Positions 1 to 11,000 of a stretch of DNA of 23,796 nucleotides are shown piece by piece. The stretch lies in contig CAMPET010000349.1 in assembly GCA_946803715.1 (NCBI GenBank), positions 40,125 to 63,920 on the forward strand, written 5' to 3'. This stretch comes from Beroe ovata. Taxonomy: Eukaryota; Ctenophora; Nuda; Beroida; Beroidae. The stretch's first letter is position 1. Each line of letters begins with the position of its first letter. The notes below the pieces were generated by a model. The model was given only the letters and a program-made list of their open reading frames with translations, made no database searches and was not told the DNA's origin. A program made the translations under genes and the position numbers.

Positions 1-492
1 TGTGTGCATGTGCTAGCCACTTCTCAGGGCGGGCACTCCCGTATTATATCATACCATGACTGGCTGGACAAGTTTAATAATGTAACCAATATTCCCGAAT
101 TGAACGTCAAATCGGATTCTCAAATAATATTGCTCCGTCTTGTCACTATTCTCATTCTCTCTCTCTCTCTCTACCTTCTCTCAGTACTACTGCCTTTCTC
201 GTATAAGTATAACTGTCTCTCTAGTGTGACAGCAGATATATCGTGTACTTGTGATATGATATAGGGTGTTTGTACATGTCATGAGGTTTTTCACCCGATC
301 AGCATCGTCCTATAGACCTACAGGTGACCAGAATATAACCGTATTTGGGATGCCAGGTCTCGTTACTTCGGAATTAGTCAAAATTTCGCAAAAAGTTGTT
401 CCCAATTGTGGATGAGCGCGCGCAACATAATTTCGTTTAACTCCTTGCCTCCGGGTTTATACTCAACAATAATATTTCCTTGTGTTTGACAG
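1..492. other. 5' flank or upstream intron of the sAC gene
   Basis: No coding exon can be supported here. A CT microsatellite lies near 157-172. A possible small exon lies between an acceptor at ~27 and a donor at ~82, with the frame reading GGHSRIISYHDWLDKFNN, but its phase (0) does not fit the phase 1 needed by the exon at 493. I therefore left it out of the gene. The sequence cctccgggttta at 448-459 resembles a dispersed motif seen also at 4547 and 19149. Confidence 0.4.
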
Positions 493-2078
493 GTCCGTGG
501 AGTCAGAACAGGTGGAGGCCTCCCGCGTGGGAGAGTTCAGAGCGGAGAACGCTAGCGGAGGTCCTCACCCAGGTCCCTAACTACATCATTGATAAGGGGG
601 ATGACGGCAAGAGGGAGGGAGTTTCCTATGTGAACGGGGTGGTCATGTTCACAGACTTGTCGGGTTAGTAGTAGCGTCACCGATTCACGTGTTGGTAGGC
701 AATCAGGCCTTTGCATTCTCCTTGCCTACTGTCCTATTGATAAGGTTTTATCGGAGAAGGCAACCAGCAAATGCACCCCCATAAATGAGGTCCCATTTTC
801 TCGTATACCCTTCTTCGTCTCAGCTCCTCATCAACTATGTCCTCTACACCTTTCCTCACCCTTATTAACTTACCATCATGCCCCCTGCAGGTTTCACCGC
901 TCTCTGTGAAAAGTACGCCGAGTCAGACGAGAAACCCGTGAGTCCGACGGGGGAGAAGAGTGAGGACCGGTGGAAAATGTCGTCCAGGGGTGTTGATGCG
1001 CTCACGGCGTCACTCAACGACTACCTGGGCAGAATAGTGCAAGGTGAGCAGCTGTTATTTCATCCGAAAAACTAATTTCATAGAGATGGTCGGGTGGAAT
1101 AATTGGTGTCTGAAAATTGAGTCTCTGTTCAGGAAATAGCTGATCTGAGATGATGGACCTTAGATTTATCATGGATGCTATTTTTTACCCCTTCAAATTC
1201 TATTTTGTTATCGATCATTATGCTCTCAGATCTGATGTGTGCTAACGGGGACATCCTCAAATTTGCGGGTGATGCTATCCTGACGCTGTGGCAGTGTGAG
1301 GAATCACAGTTTCCCGCTACTATTGACAGAGTCGTGACCGCAGCTATAGGGATTCAGTGCAAGATGGACAACTATATGACTGGTATAGTTGCTATAGCAA
1401 CCGCGATCATTAACATAGTTACCGAGAATTCTGATGATACGCGTCGCTAAATTTGTCGGCTTTCATTAGTCACTACTGAAGTACAATTATTGACAAGTTC
1501 TCTGTCAAAGAAATAGCGAATTCATACTGCTTTGAACCTTCACTTTGATATGAAAGAAGTTGCTTCTTATGTCACCCACGCACCTTGACAACACCCACTA
1601 TCCATGACATGACCATATACTGACGCTTCTAATATTATACTGACATCAGTTACTTTCAGAGGTTGGCGTCAACCTGAGAGTGAAGATTGGTATAGCAGTG
1701 GGATGCGTTATCTTCTATCACATTGCTAATGATCACGAGCGGCACTTTGGGGAGGCAGGGCAGACGATCGAGGAAGTGAACATTGCCCAGAGTAGTGCTA
1801 GTAGTGGGACTGTTGTGGTACGTGACATGATATTCTCTATATATCTTCCAACGAGAATCTCCAACGTTCTCATCACTCATTTTGAAAATATCGGCCCTCA
1901 TTTGAAAATATCAGCTCTTATTCCTGACTATTATTCTCGACTTATAGTCAGTTAACTTATCTTCAGGTTCATATTCTCAACTTATAGACTTAATCAACTT
2001 CAGATATCTCCGAAAGCATGGGAACTTCTCGAACAGAAGCTGTTCAGTTACAGTATTCTGGAGAGTGGATATGTTGAG
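493..2078 (+). CDS. ADCY10: sAC block 1: cyclase catalytic domain C1
   Basis: Exons 493-663, 891-1043, 1230-1382, 1660-1817 and 2004-2078 have phases 1,1,1,0,0 at their ends. C1 supplies the two metal-binding aspartates. These are seen in VMFTDLSG (Asp47 of human sAC, codon 654-656) and in KFAGDA (Asp99). The Lys95 equivalent is present just before (codon 1259-1261), and VKIG keeps the Lys144 equivalent. An ungapped alignment from VKIG to ISP gives Glu at human position 167 (codon 1752-1754) and Asn at 176 (codon 1779-1781), where human sAC has Val and Arg. The second exon carries a longer, polar loop than human sAC (ESDEKPVSPTGEKSED). The first exon opens with a tryptophan- and proline-rich stretch before LAEVLTQVPNYI, which matches the start of the human domain. 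The splice acceptor at 491-492 implies an upstream exon ending in phase 1. Confidence 0.93.
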
Positions 2079-5000
2079 GTAATTGTCATCTCGACCCAAT
2101 CACAATAAACACCAAAAGGGAGTACAAAGTAAGGCTCCCAAGTGCCTCATGTCAGTCGTTTCACTTGTTCCCTAATATGATATGGATCGCTTGACTATCG
2201 TATTTGATTTGAGAGACTTTAGTTCTGCGCAGATAAACAGACGTTCATCGCTCTCCAAGACATTGCAGAACTTGATGGAAACCCGGGACCCGACAAAGTC
2301 AGACATTTTCAACAACGGCCCAGAACCGGAGTGCCTCAGTGAGTGAGATCTTATGAAATGTTGGCCTCAATTCAGGGTATTCAAACAATAGCAAGCCAAT
2401 TTCTTCGACTCGGACTTGCTTTTTGTAGAAAATCACTGAGAATATGACCCTTTCCAGGACTGACTCAACTGAGCAAGGTATCAGAGAGACAAGAGGCGAT
2501 CTATAGAATGTACACAAACCAGAATGTTATCTCCAAGTTGGATGCTTGCGCAGAATTACGCTGGCTCAGCGAGATCAGAACTGTAACAGTCATGTTCTTG
2601 GAGGTTATTTGATGAAATTTAGTGACGGTGTTAGGATCTTTGTACCATTTCTGAGGGACGGTATAACCCAAACCAAGGATAAGGTTCTCATCGACAATAT
2701 TGTCCACCATAATACTCAATGCTGTCCACTACTGTACTGTCCACTGTCCAGGTACACGTACCTCAAGAGGGCGACCAGGAGATCCTCAATACTATCCAGC
2801 TTGCGTTCACCATCATCTACGATCAGATGACGCGCATGTTAGGTTAGCAACTCACATCACTTGGTTACCGGTGACCAACGTCACCTCGGTAGACAACTTT
2901 CCCAACATTGCTCCTTCATAATTACACCTCAACTGCGTCGATCCTTTCGGGTTTTGGAGGCATAACTTTATGATATTTCCTTGTGTTTCAGGTACGATAA
3001 ACAAACTCTACATGTTCGACAAAGGGTGCACTTTCCTCATCATATTCGGTATGCCGGGTAAGAAGCATGAGGATGAACCAACACGAGCACTCAAAGCAGC
3101 GGATAACATTATGAAGGACTTCCACTCAAACAAACTCCAGGCTAGCATAGGTTAGTGTAGCATAGTCTAGTACACGGTCTAACATGACTAGTAATAGAGC
3201 AAATAGTCAACGGAGGAATAGCATTTCTCAATTCCAATCTATGGAAGTATGGCCACCTGCAGGTAGGTACTTTATGATCTTGCAACATCTCAATCACTTG
3301 GAAAATATTCGCTCTCAGTCATAACGGAATAGGAATAGCTGCACGAGTTCGGATTATTGTGTTTTGCACAATGCACATCAGCCAAGCGTACGGCCGTCTT
3401 TGCGATAGTTTGAAATTGCATGAGAGGTCCTTTCCTTCCTCATGTATGTAGGTAATTTGGGGTTATAATTCCATATTATTCCGGGTTAACGAGTTAGTCT
3501 GGTGGCTGTGTGTGTAATAATTGTGGGGTTGTAGTAGGCTGAGTACTACTATAATGCGCGCCATCTATATTATGGGACCATTTATCACCCTGGTTTTACC
3601 ATGATCATTTCTGTGTTATAGTTGGGTCGTTCTACCGCATCGGTTGTTTTCCGTCTCAGGTCCTTGCAATAGTCAGCTAGGTGGCTGGTGGTGGAATAAA
3701 ATACCCCGCGTAGCCTGTCATTAATGATATCGCAAAATCAAATAAATACGACTCTATCATAAGCTTAGGTCTTGCAACTGTATGTTTGTTCTATATTTAG
3801 CGATCTCCTACCCATTAAAATAGATCAACTCTTGATCAACCGTCGTGCCCGACTCTCAGAAGTGTGTACCCGCCCTTTGGCAATCCCACACACACACTCA
3901 CCAGTCGTCACGTGACTTGACAGCTCACTTATCATAGGTCGGCTGCTCCCTCGATGATAATATGATCAATGATCATTGCTGCCCAGGGTGGTCATTATAT
4001 GACCGCCATAGTAGAAATACCCTGGTAGATGGATTTGTTAATTCGACTATTTTGAAACGGAGAGATAGAGATGCATGGGTCTTAACGTAATAGAGTATAA
4101 TGCAGGTGCATGACGAATGGCAATTACTGATAAATGGTAAATAATCATGATGTGATTTTATAACAACGGGATGATGAGCTGATGCAGTATATTTTTAATG
4201 CGGGTAGTTTCATTTTCAATTCCTATCCAATTGAATTTGTCAGGCGACTCTGGGACCTTTGGAAACCTCGCATAGTCCTAAGCCCATTTCTTATGAACAT
4301 AATCGACCCAAATATGGTCACGAATGGTCACTGGAAGTCAAATGACCATGACAACAGTTTAGCGACTAGCGTGACCATGGCTATGTGGTTTTGAGTTCTG
4401 ACAACTGATCACATTCCAGGCCAGTCTGACTTATTCAGCATCGTCTATTTATCTCAGAATTTAATTTTGATTTGATGATCATGCGGTAGTCGGTCGAGTG
4501 TCGACGTTACGAGTTTTTGCGTTATGACGAGCATTTAAAGAACTATAAACTCGGAGGGATTGCACTTGTCAGACGTTGCGAGATTTGATTGCTGCACTAT
4601 TGTGTCTCCGCAGCCATGAGAGATCTCTCATCCCTGCGCAGTGCGCGGCTCTTCAACACATATCACAAGCGCACGACAATCGTAAGAATGTAACCATCAG
4701 AATAATATTACCTTGTGTTTGGATAATCAATGATTAATTATAACACATCTTTCACTCACTGGTGTTTTGATATCCCACAAGAATACATCGTGTTTTTTGC
4801 GCAATGTTGAAGGCCCTGATATCTGGATATCTTCTGTCATGATGCCAGATATAGGATTAGATTGCTATCTTGTTCAAGAAAGTTTTCATTTTTGGGCTTC
4901 ATGAAGAATGGTGGTTGTGATTATATTCGCTGGTCGGAAATTGGATTTTGTGGGTGTAGCTTATGTGTACTCGATGGTTTGCTTCGTGGTTACTCATGCA

Positions 5001-8000
5001 CGCAACATGTTTCGATGTAAAAATCTGCACGTCGTTCTGTAGTGCCTTGGTATACTACAATTGTAGCAAAATGCTCAAACGACCATCAGAAACGTGGACT
5101 TTCTAAGGTGTAAATCATAAGCGTTGACTGCTAGAGCGCTACAGGAGGTAAAACTTCTTGAAAAACCGACCACTGCGAGCTGTTGTCACCTTTTTTGAAA
5201 CTTTTATCGCGCTTCAGCGAGTCAATGGTATCTTCCTTTGTTCAGACGGTCGCGCCTGGCTAACGGATGAAAACAAGGAGCTATCTACTGAGTCTTTTTA
5301 AAGTCACATTTTCTCTCCTTCATTGAGTTCATTTTCTCTAAGAGTTCATTTTCTCCCCGTTCCTGATTGTATTTCTTCCAGCTCCTGAGCCTAGGTGTTG
5401 TCAAAATATATTTAGCACATCAATGATTGAATCTTGACACACGTACACACATACGGAGTATTGATTTGATTATCTGATCAGTTGACACTTACTATCAACA
5501 TTTCAATGCTCATGATTCGTGTCAAAATAACTTTGCAAAGTAACACAACGTTTGTCTCTTCTTGTGTCGTTTGACCTCTCCTCTATTCCAAGGTTCCTCT
5601 CTGTCACAAACTCTATTTATAAACTCGGCTCTTGATTTGGGGGCATAGTTATAGGTGATGTCATTATAACACCTGTTTATAGAGAAAGGTCGTGTCCTAA
5701 CAAGCCTGGGTTTTGTTAATTACGACTCAAATTATAGGAAAACAAGTGATAATTATCGGTACATTTCGTAAACAAACGCTTCCATCGAGTATACGTAGTG
5801 ATGTCGGGACCCCTCCCTTTTTGTTTCGTACAATTCTCATTCGAGATGTGTCTTTAATCCTTTTCACTTATTTCCTAGGCATTTTTGATTCATGTTATTC
5901 AATGTTCATGTTAATACGTATTTTGTTTGTAACTCTTCTTACTCTAGGAATCACTACTGGAAGGGCATTTTGTGGCATTATCGGGCATCCACAGCGACAC
6001 GAGTATGGAGGTAGGGGAGAAATCTGGTGTCACCAATTCGTATGATTTCACAGAAAACAACAGAATCTTCTTTGAATTCGTGGAAATTTGCAAGGCTCTG
6101 GTTGAGTGATTCATTCCATAGTACATCATGATTCCTATCCTTACTCAGTAATCGGAAAGAGTGTGAACCTAGCCGCAAGATTGATGTCAAACTACCCTAA
6201 GAGAATCGCCTGCGACGATACCACACGAACCCTCTCCAACTTAGACCCACACGATTTCATCCAACTTGACTATATCAAGGTAAGTCATGTATATCTGATC
6301 ATGTATATCTGATCATATGTCATGTATATCTGATCATATCACGCGATTTGCAACGGTAAATCAAGCGCTATTCATGCCCCCCGTTACATGTAACGCGTGA
6401 TTTTTAGACCCCTCTCTCCCTCACGCAGTGGATCTCACGTGCTATTCACATTGTCCTATTCCTCAGATGAAGGGAGTTCCCGCAGACAACGTTCACTACG
6501 AGTACAAGATAGACCGGAGGAAAGATCGCTTGTTTAGCACGTTCATTCCTCCGCAACAAATTGAGGATGATGGGGGCAAAATCATCGGTGAGTAAATGTC
6601 CTGGAACTTTGCCAATTATCCGCCCTGTGTCAGAAACACGCGAGACTCATAATCTACTCAGTATGAGACCTCAAAAATCGAAATGTATCTCACATCTGAG
6701 TACAAGTTGGGATTTTCACCAATTTCCCGATGAGCTAGCTCGAAAATTCCTCCAGATTCGGATTATACGTCAAAAACTAGGCCAGAAACACTCATTACCA
6801 GATTGTTTCCCTGAAAAATGTCTTTGGTCGTTTTTGGTATCCATGTGTCCCACTGATATTTCGTGTTTTTGCTGGTAATGCTTCCCAGGGGTTCAAAATC
6901 GTGATTTGGGCGTGGCTTCTCGGCAAGTATGAACTCTGTATGACCTTTAAGAGGGGCGATACTTGTAGTGTGAGAATAGAAGAGTTGATCTGGTGGAAAA
7001 TCAGTGTCACAAATGCCATTAAAGTCTGCACTAGAGACCTCCAAAAACGGAGTATAATAGTGCGAAGCCACTCACTTCATTTTCTACCGATACTGAGATC
7101 AGAAATTCAAAGAAAATTTTTTTTCCGATTTCCATGAAAATACCATCGATTCCCATGTATTTTTGGACGCTGAATCGAATTCCGGCCGCATTTCGCTTCC
7201 CTGTTGAGCTGTCAGTCATGTGACTTGAAACCTTAGATCTCTGAAGAAATTGTAATTTTCGCCTACTTGCTGATGAGCTAGCTCAGAAATTCCTCCAGAT
7301 TCGAATTCTACGTCAAAAACTAGGCCAGAAACATTCATTACCAGAATGTTTCCCTGAAAAATGTCTTTGGTCGTTTTTTGGTATCCATGTGTCCCACTGA
7401 TATTTCGTGTTTTTGCTGGTCATGCTTCCCAGGGGTTCAAAATCGTGATTTGAGCGTGGCTTCACGGCAAGTATGAACTCTGTATGACCTTTAAGAGGGG
7501 CGATACTTATAGTGTGAGAGTAGGAGAGTTGATCTGGCGGAAAATCAGTGTCACAAATGCCATTAAAGTCTGCACTAGAGACCTTCAAAAACGGAGTAAA
7601 AAAGTGTGAAGCCATTCACTTCATTTTCTACCGATACTGAGATCAGAAATTCAAAGAAAATTTTTTGTCCGATTTCCATGAAAATACCATCGATTCCCAT
7701 GTATTTTTGGACGCTGAATCGAATCCCGATCGAATTTTGGCCGTATCTCGCTTCCCTGAGGGACTGTCTGTCTTTACAGGTTTACTAAAGATCTGACACA
7801 TATTATTATTATGCTACCTCAGGTCGTGAGGAAGAGATGAAGGTATTCGAGGAGCAGCTAACAAAACTCCTGCAACCACCAATAGACGAGCCACCAGGTA
7901 ATATAAACTCTCTCTCGATAATTTGTTCTGCAAAAACATCATTTACCATAGATCCCTATATGTGTTAGGGAGAAGTCCGAGCCTCTTTCCAGAACATAAA

Positions 8001-11000
8001 CCCTGTTTTTAGGTCCTGAACACGTGAAGAGTATCGTAATGAAGATTGAGTCTGCGACTGGTATGGGAAAAACCAGGCTTCTCCAGGAAATGAAAAATGT
8101 GGCAGAGGGAAAGAAAGTCAGGTTGCGTTTCCACCACCATGATATTGTACACTGTATAGTGTATAGTGTATATGACACCTGTTATACAGTGTATAACAGG
8201 TGTTATATTATTGCACAGGTGTTATATTGCTCAGGTGATATTAAACAGGTAGGTGTTATTTCACTGGTGATGTGACTCCGCTACTCTGCTATGATAGGAC
8301 AAGCATATGATGGATGATGTCTATAGAAATGTCGTGACATCGCCACCATCAATGATACCTATAAATACTTTTGTTCGCATGAATGAACACTTCCTCCATG
8401 TGTATGGATTGTGACAGCTCCCCTCCCCCACAGAGTGATATTCGCGGCTGCTGGTGCGGTGGAACACGCCACACCCCACTTCGCCATCAAGGCCCTCCTC
8501 GTGCAGATGTTCCGACTCATGGAGTGCTGCTCGGCTCAGGAACGGGCTGACGTGATCATCAAGTTTGTGGAGCAAGATATGATTAAAGAGATCTACCTGC
8601 TCAATGAACTCCTCAAGATTCACGTGAGAAATGAGCAGATTCGTTTTCATTAAGTAACGCGATTACCGCGTCTCAAGAGCCAAATTTACAAACAAATTGC
8701 TCATTTTGTTGAAGTTTACTGTATCCTCAAGGTGGGTTATGTGAAGAGAGCCCGGGAAAAGGACAAGAAGAAGAAACTGACAAACATGGTGTGCTACTTG
8801 TTCGAGAAGACTGCCAAGGAGAATCGGACCATGATAATTTTGGATGATGCTCAGTGGATTGACAAGGATTCATGGATCATGCTTCATGAGATTATCAAGA
8901 GATGTCGAGTAAGTTTGGGAGAAGAGATTTTCTTTTCAAAAAATTATGCGCGTTTTTGGAATGATGAGTGGTAATCATGAAGGAAGAAGTAGGTTTCGCA
9001 ATGAATATAACTCTTCCCCTCTCTCTCCTTCAGGCTCTGATTGTTTGCAGTACACGTCCCTTTCCCGCCGCCCAGCCCCCTATGGAAGAGGCTAAGCGCA
9101 TCCTGAATGCACCCTTCACCAAAGATATACACTTGTCGGGTAAGCGGATCAAGCTAGAACGGTTTTGCTCCTAAAACTCTCTATCCTATCTCTGATCTTT
9201 ATCAGGACCAAACAAATTTCTTGAAAATCGATTCAACCTTGAAATCCCTCTTGAGGATAACTTTGAACTCAATTTCTTGATCTTTTCTCAGGTCTGAAGC
9301 CAGATGACATGGTCATGTTGGCATGTCAGCTGATCAAAGTCACACGACTTCCCATACAGCTGATTAACATACTCCGAACACGTTCGCACGGTGTGCCCCT
9401 ATACGCTGAGCAGCTCGTCAGTACCATGCTTCAGTTCAAAGTTCTCGAGGTATGCACAGCAGGCTATTACAGTATCATATGAAGTTCGTTCATACCCTGA
9501 ACCCATTTGAAATTCTTTGGGGTAGGCAGAGGGTATTTATATCCCCGCAAGTCATAGCTGTGATACCCGACCGCGGGCATATTTGTTCTGCTAAAACCCA
9601 TCATCTTGAATTCACTGGCTAGAGGGATGTAATTAGAAATTGGATACTTGTTGCAATATTCAAGTCAGTCAACATTGCTGACTGCTGACGTTCACGAGCT
9701 CTGACATTGTTCAGACATCAACTTGACAGAATCTAAATAAGGGGGTTAAATAGGGGGGGGGATTATAGACAGATCAACGCACGAGGTTCCTTTGTCAATG
9801 CCAAGTTCACAGTTCATGCCACTCGTGGGCATTTCTATAATTATAGTTGTGCTTATAATATACACCAAGATCCCAGTGAGCTTATATATTTGATCATAAA
9901 CGCTGCATTAATTATTCATTTAGCGCACTCAATTACTCGCTTCAATACAACGCGGGTGAGTACAATGCTCGAGCTCCTAGTCCTACACATTCTTGATCAA
10001 GGTCTCTCTCGGTGTACATGCTCTAGTTGTCTTTATTGTAAGATTTGTCCACGATAAGAGAAGTTTCATCCATTATTCATGTTTCAAACGGGCATGATCC
10101 AGAGAGTGGTGGGAGTGGTGCTAGGTATTTATAATTTGTGGTGGGTCACGATTGGGGGGGGGGGGGGTCGCTAACTTGTCACTTCAAAGGGATGACACAC
10201 ACGCACTCGATGAGCAGATCCAATTATCTCAGTTGCCATATCTTGATAAGTCTAATTTTGTTGACTCCACAAGCGCGAGCGCTTCTTTAAAATTGTGAAT
10301 TCTAAGTTCGATGATGCTTGAGGATATAGATCTGGTTTAGTATCGATAACACGTAATATTAGAAAAACTTGCTCCAGTTTTTGACATCGCCATTATCTCT
10401 CTCTAGGTTCAAACTGAGAAAGTGAGAGCTGATCACATAACCATGACAAGAACAGGACCCAACCTCAATGAAACCATCCAGGAGGTGAGTCAAATCTTAT
10501 CTTTTGGTCAAAAACTGTGGCGTGATTCAAATACAGCATTGTCGAAATTCATGAAATTGAAGTCTTATGACTAAGTGATGTTAGTGATTGTTGGACAGCG
10601 ATCTTTCGTATCGTAAGATTGGTTACTTACGACCGATAATGGACCAATATTTAAAACGCAAGCATAAGACACCGTTGAATGATGTCACCGTTAAACCGTT
10701 TCTCATCCACACAATTATACCCTCTGTTATAGTACTGCATACTACCAACAAGGAAGCGATTGTTGACATGTCCTAATGGAACGGTCTCCTATGACCATTT
10801 CTCAGAGGTATGCATGGCTAGTGCGGATAAATTTGGTTGCTGCGATAGGGTTGCTATGATAAGGTTGCTGAATATATCATATGGATTTGGTTGCTATGGG
10901 ATATCTCGCAAGGTTGCTAAGATACGCGGGTGTTATTAGAACTTAAGCATGGTGCTATGTTACCAGAATTCTACCGCTCGATTAGAGTAGATTATGGGTA

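Larger units (their letters stand above)
6588..7822 (+). other. ADCY10: 1.2 kb intron of the sAC gene with tandem duplication
   Basis: The intron is bounded by G|gtgagt and ctcag|GT, joining KIIG to GREEE. Almost all of it is taken up by two similar copies of a ~490-500 bp unit, described in the two repeat entries. Confidence 0.85.

Noticed and set aside
1-264. 86-codon frame at the start of the window as the first cyclase exon
   Set aside because: It contains a CT microsatellite and a hydrophobic low-complexity end, and the possible exon inside it is in the wrong phase for the exon at 493.
3960-4025. Hairpin considered as a structured RNA gene or transposon end
   Set aside because: The arms are short, there is no second copy in the window and no flanking duplication; it is kept only as a repeat.
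4182-4394. 70-codon frame in the 2.8 kb intron
   Set aside because: It has the length expected by chance in AT-rich DNA, no homology, and no splice or promoter evidence.
6763-7071. Minus-strand open frame of 102 codons, similar to one at 7313-7615
   Set aside because: Both lie in the tandemly duplicated intron unit. The copies differ by many replacement changes and a shift, and no family is recognised, so they are best explained as repeat sequence.
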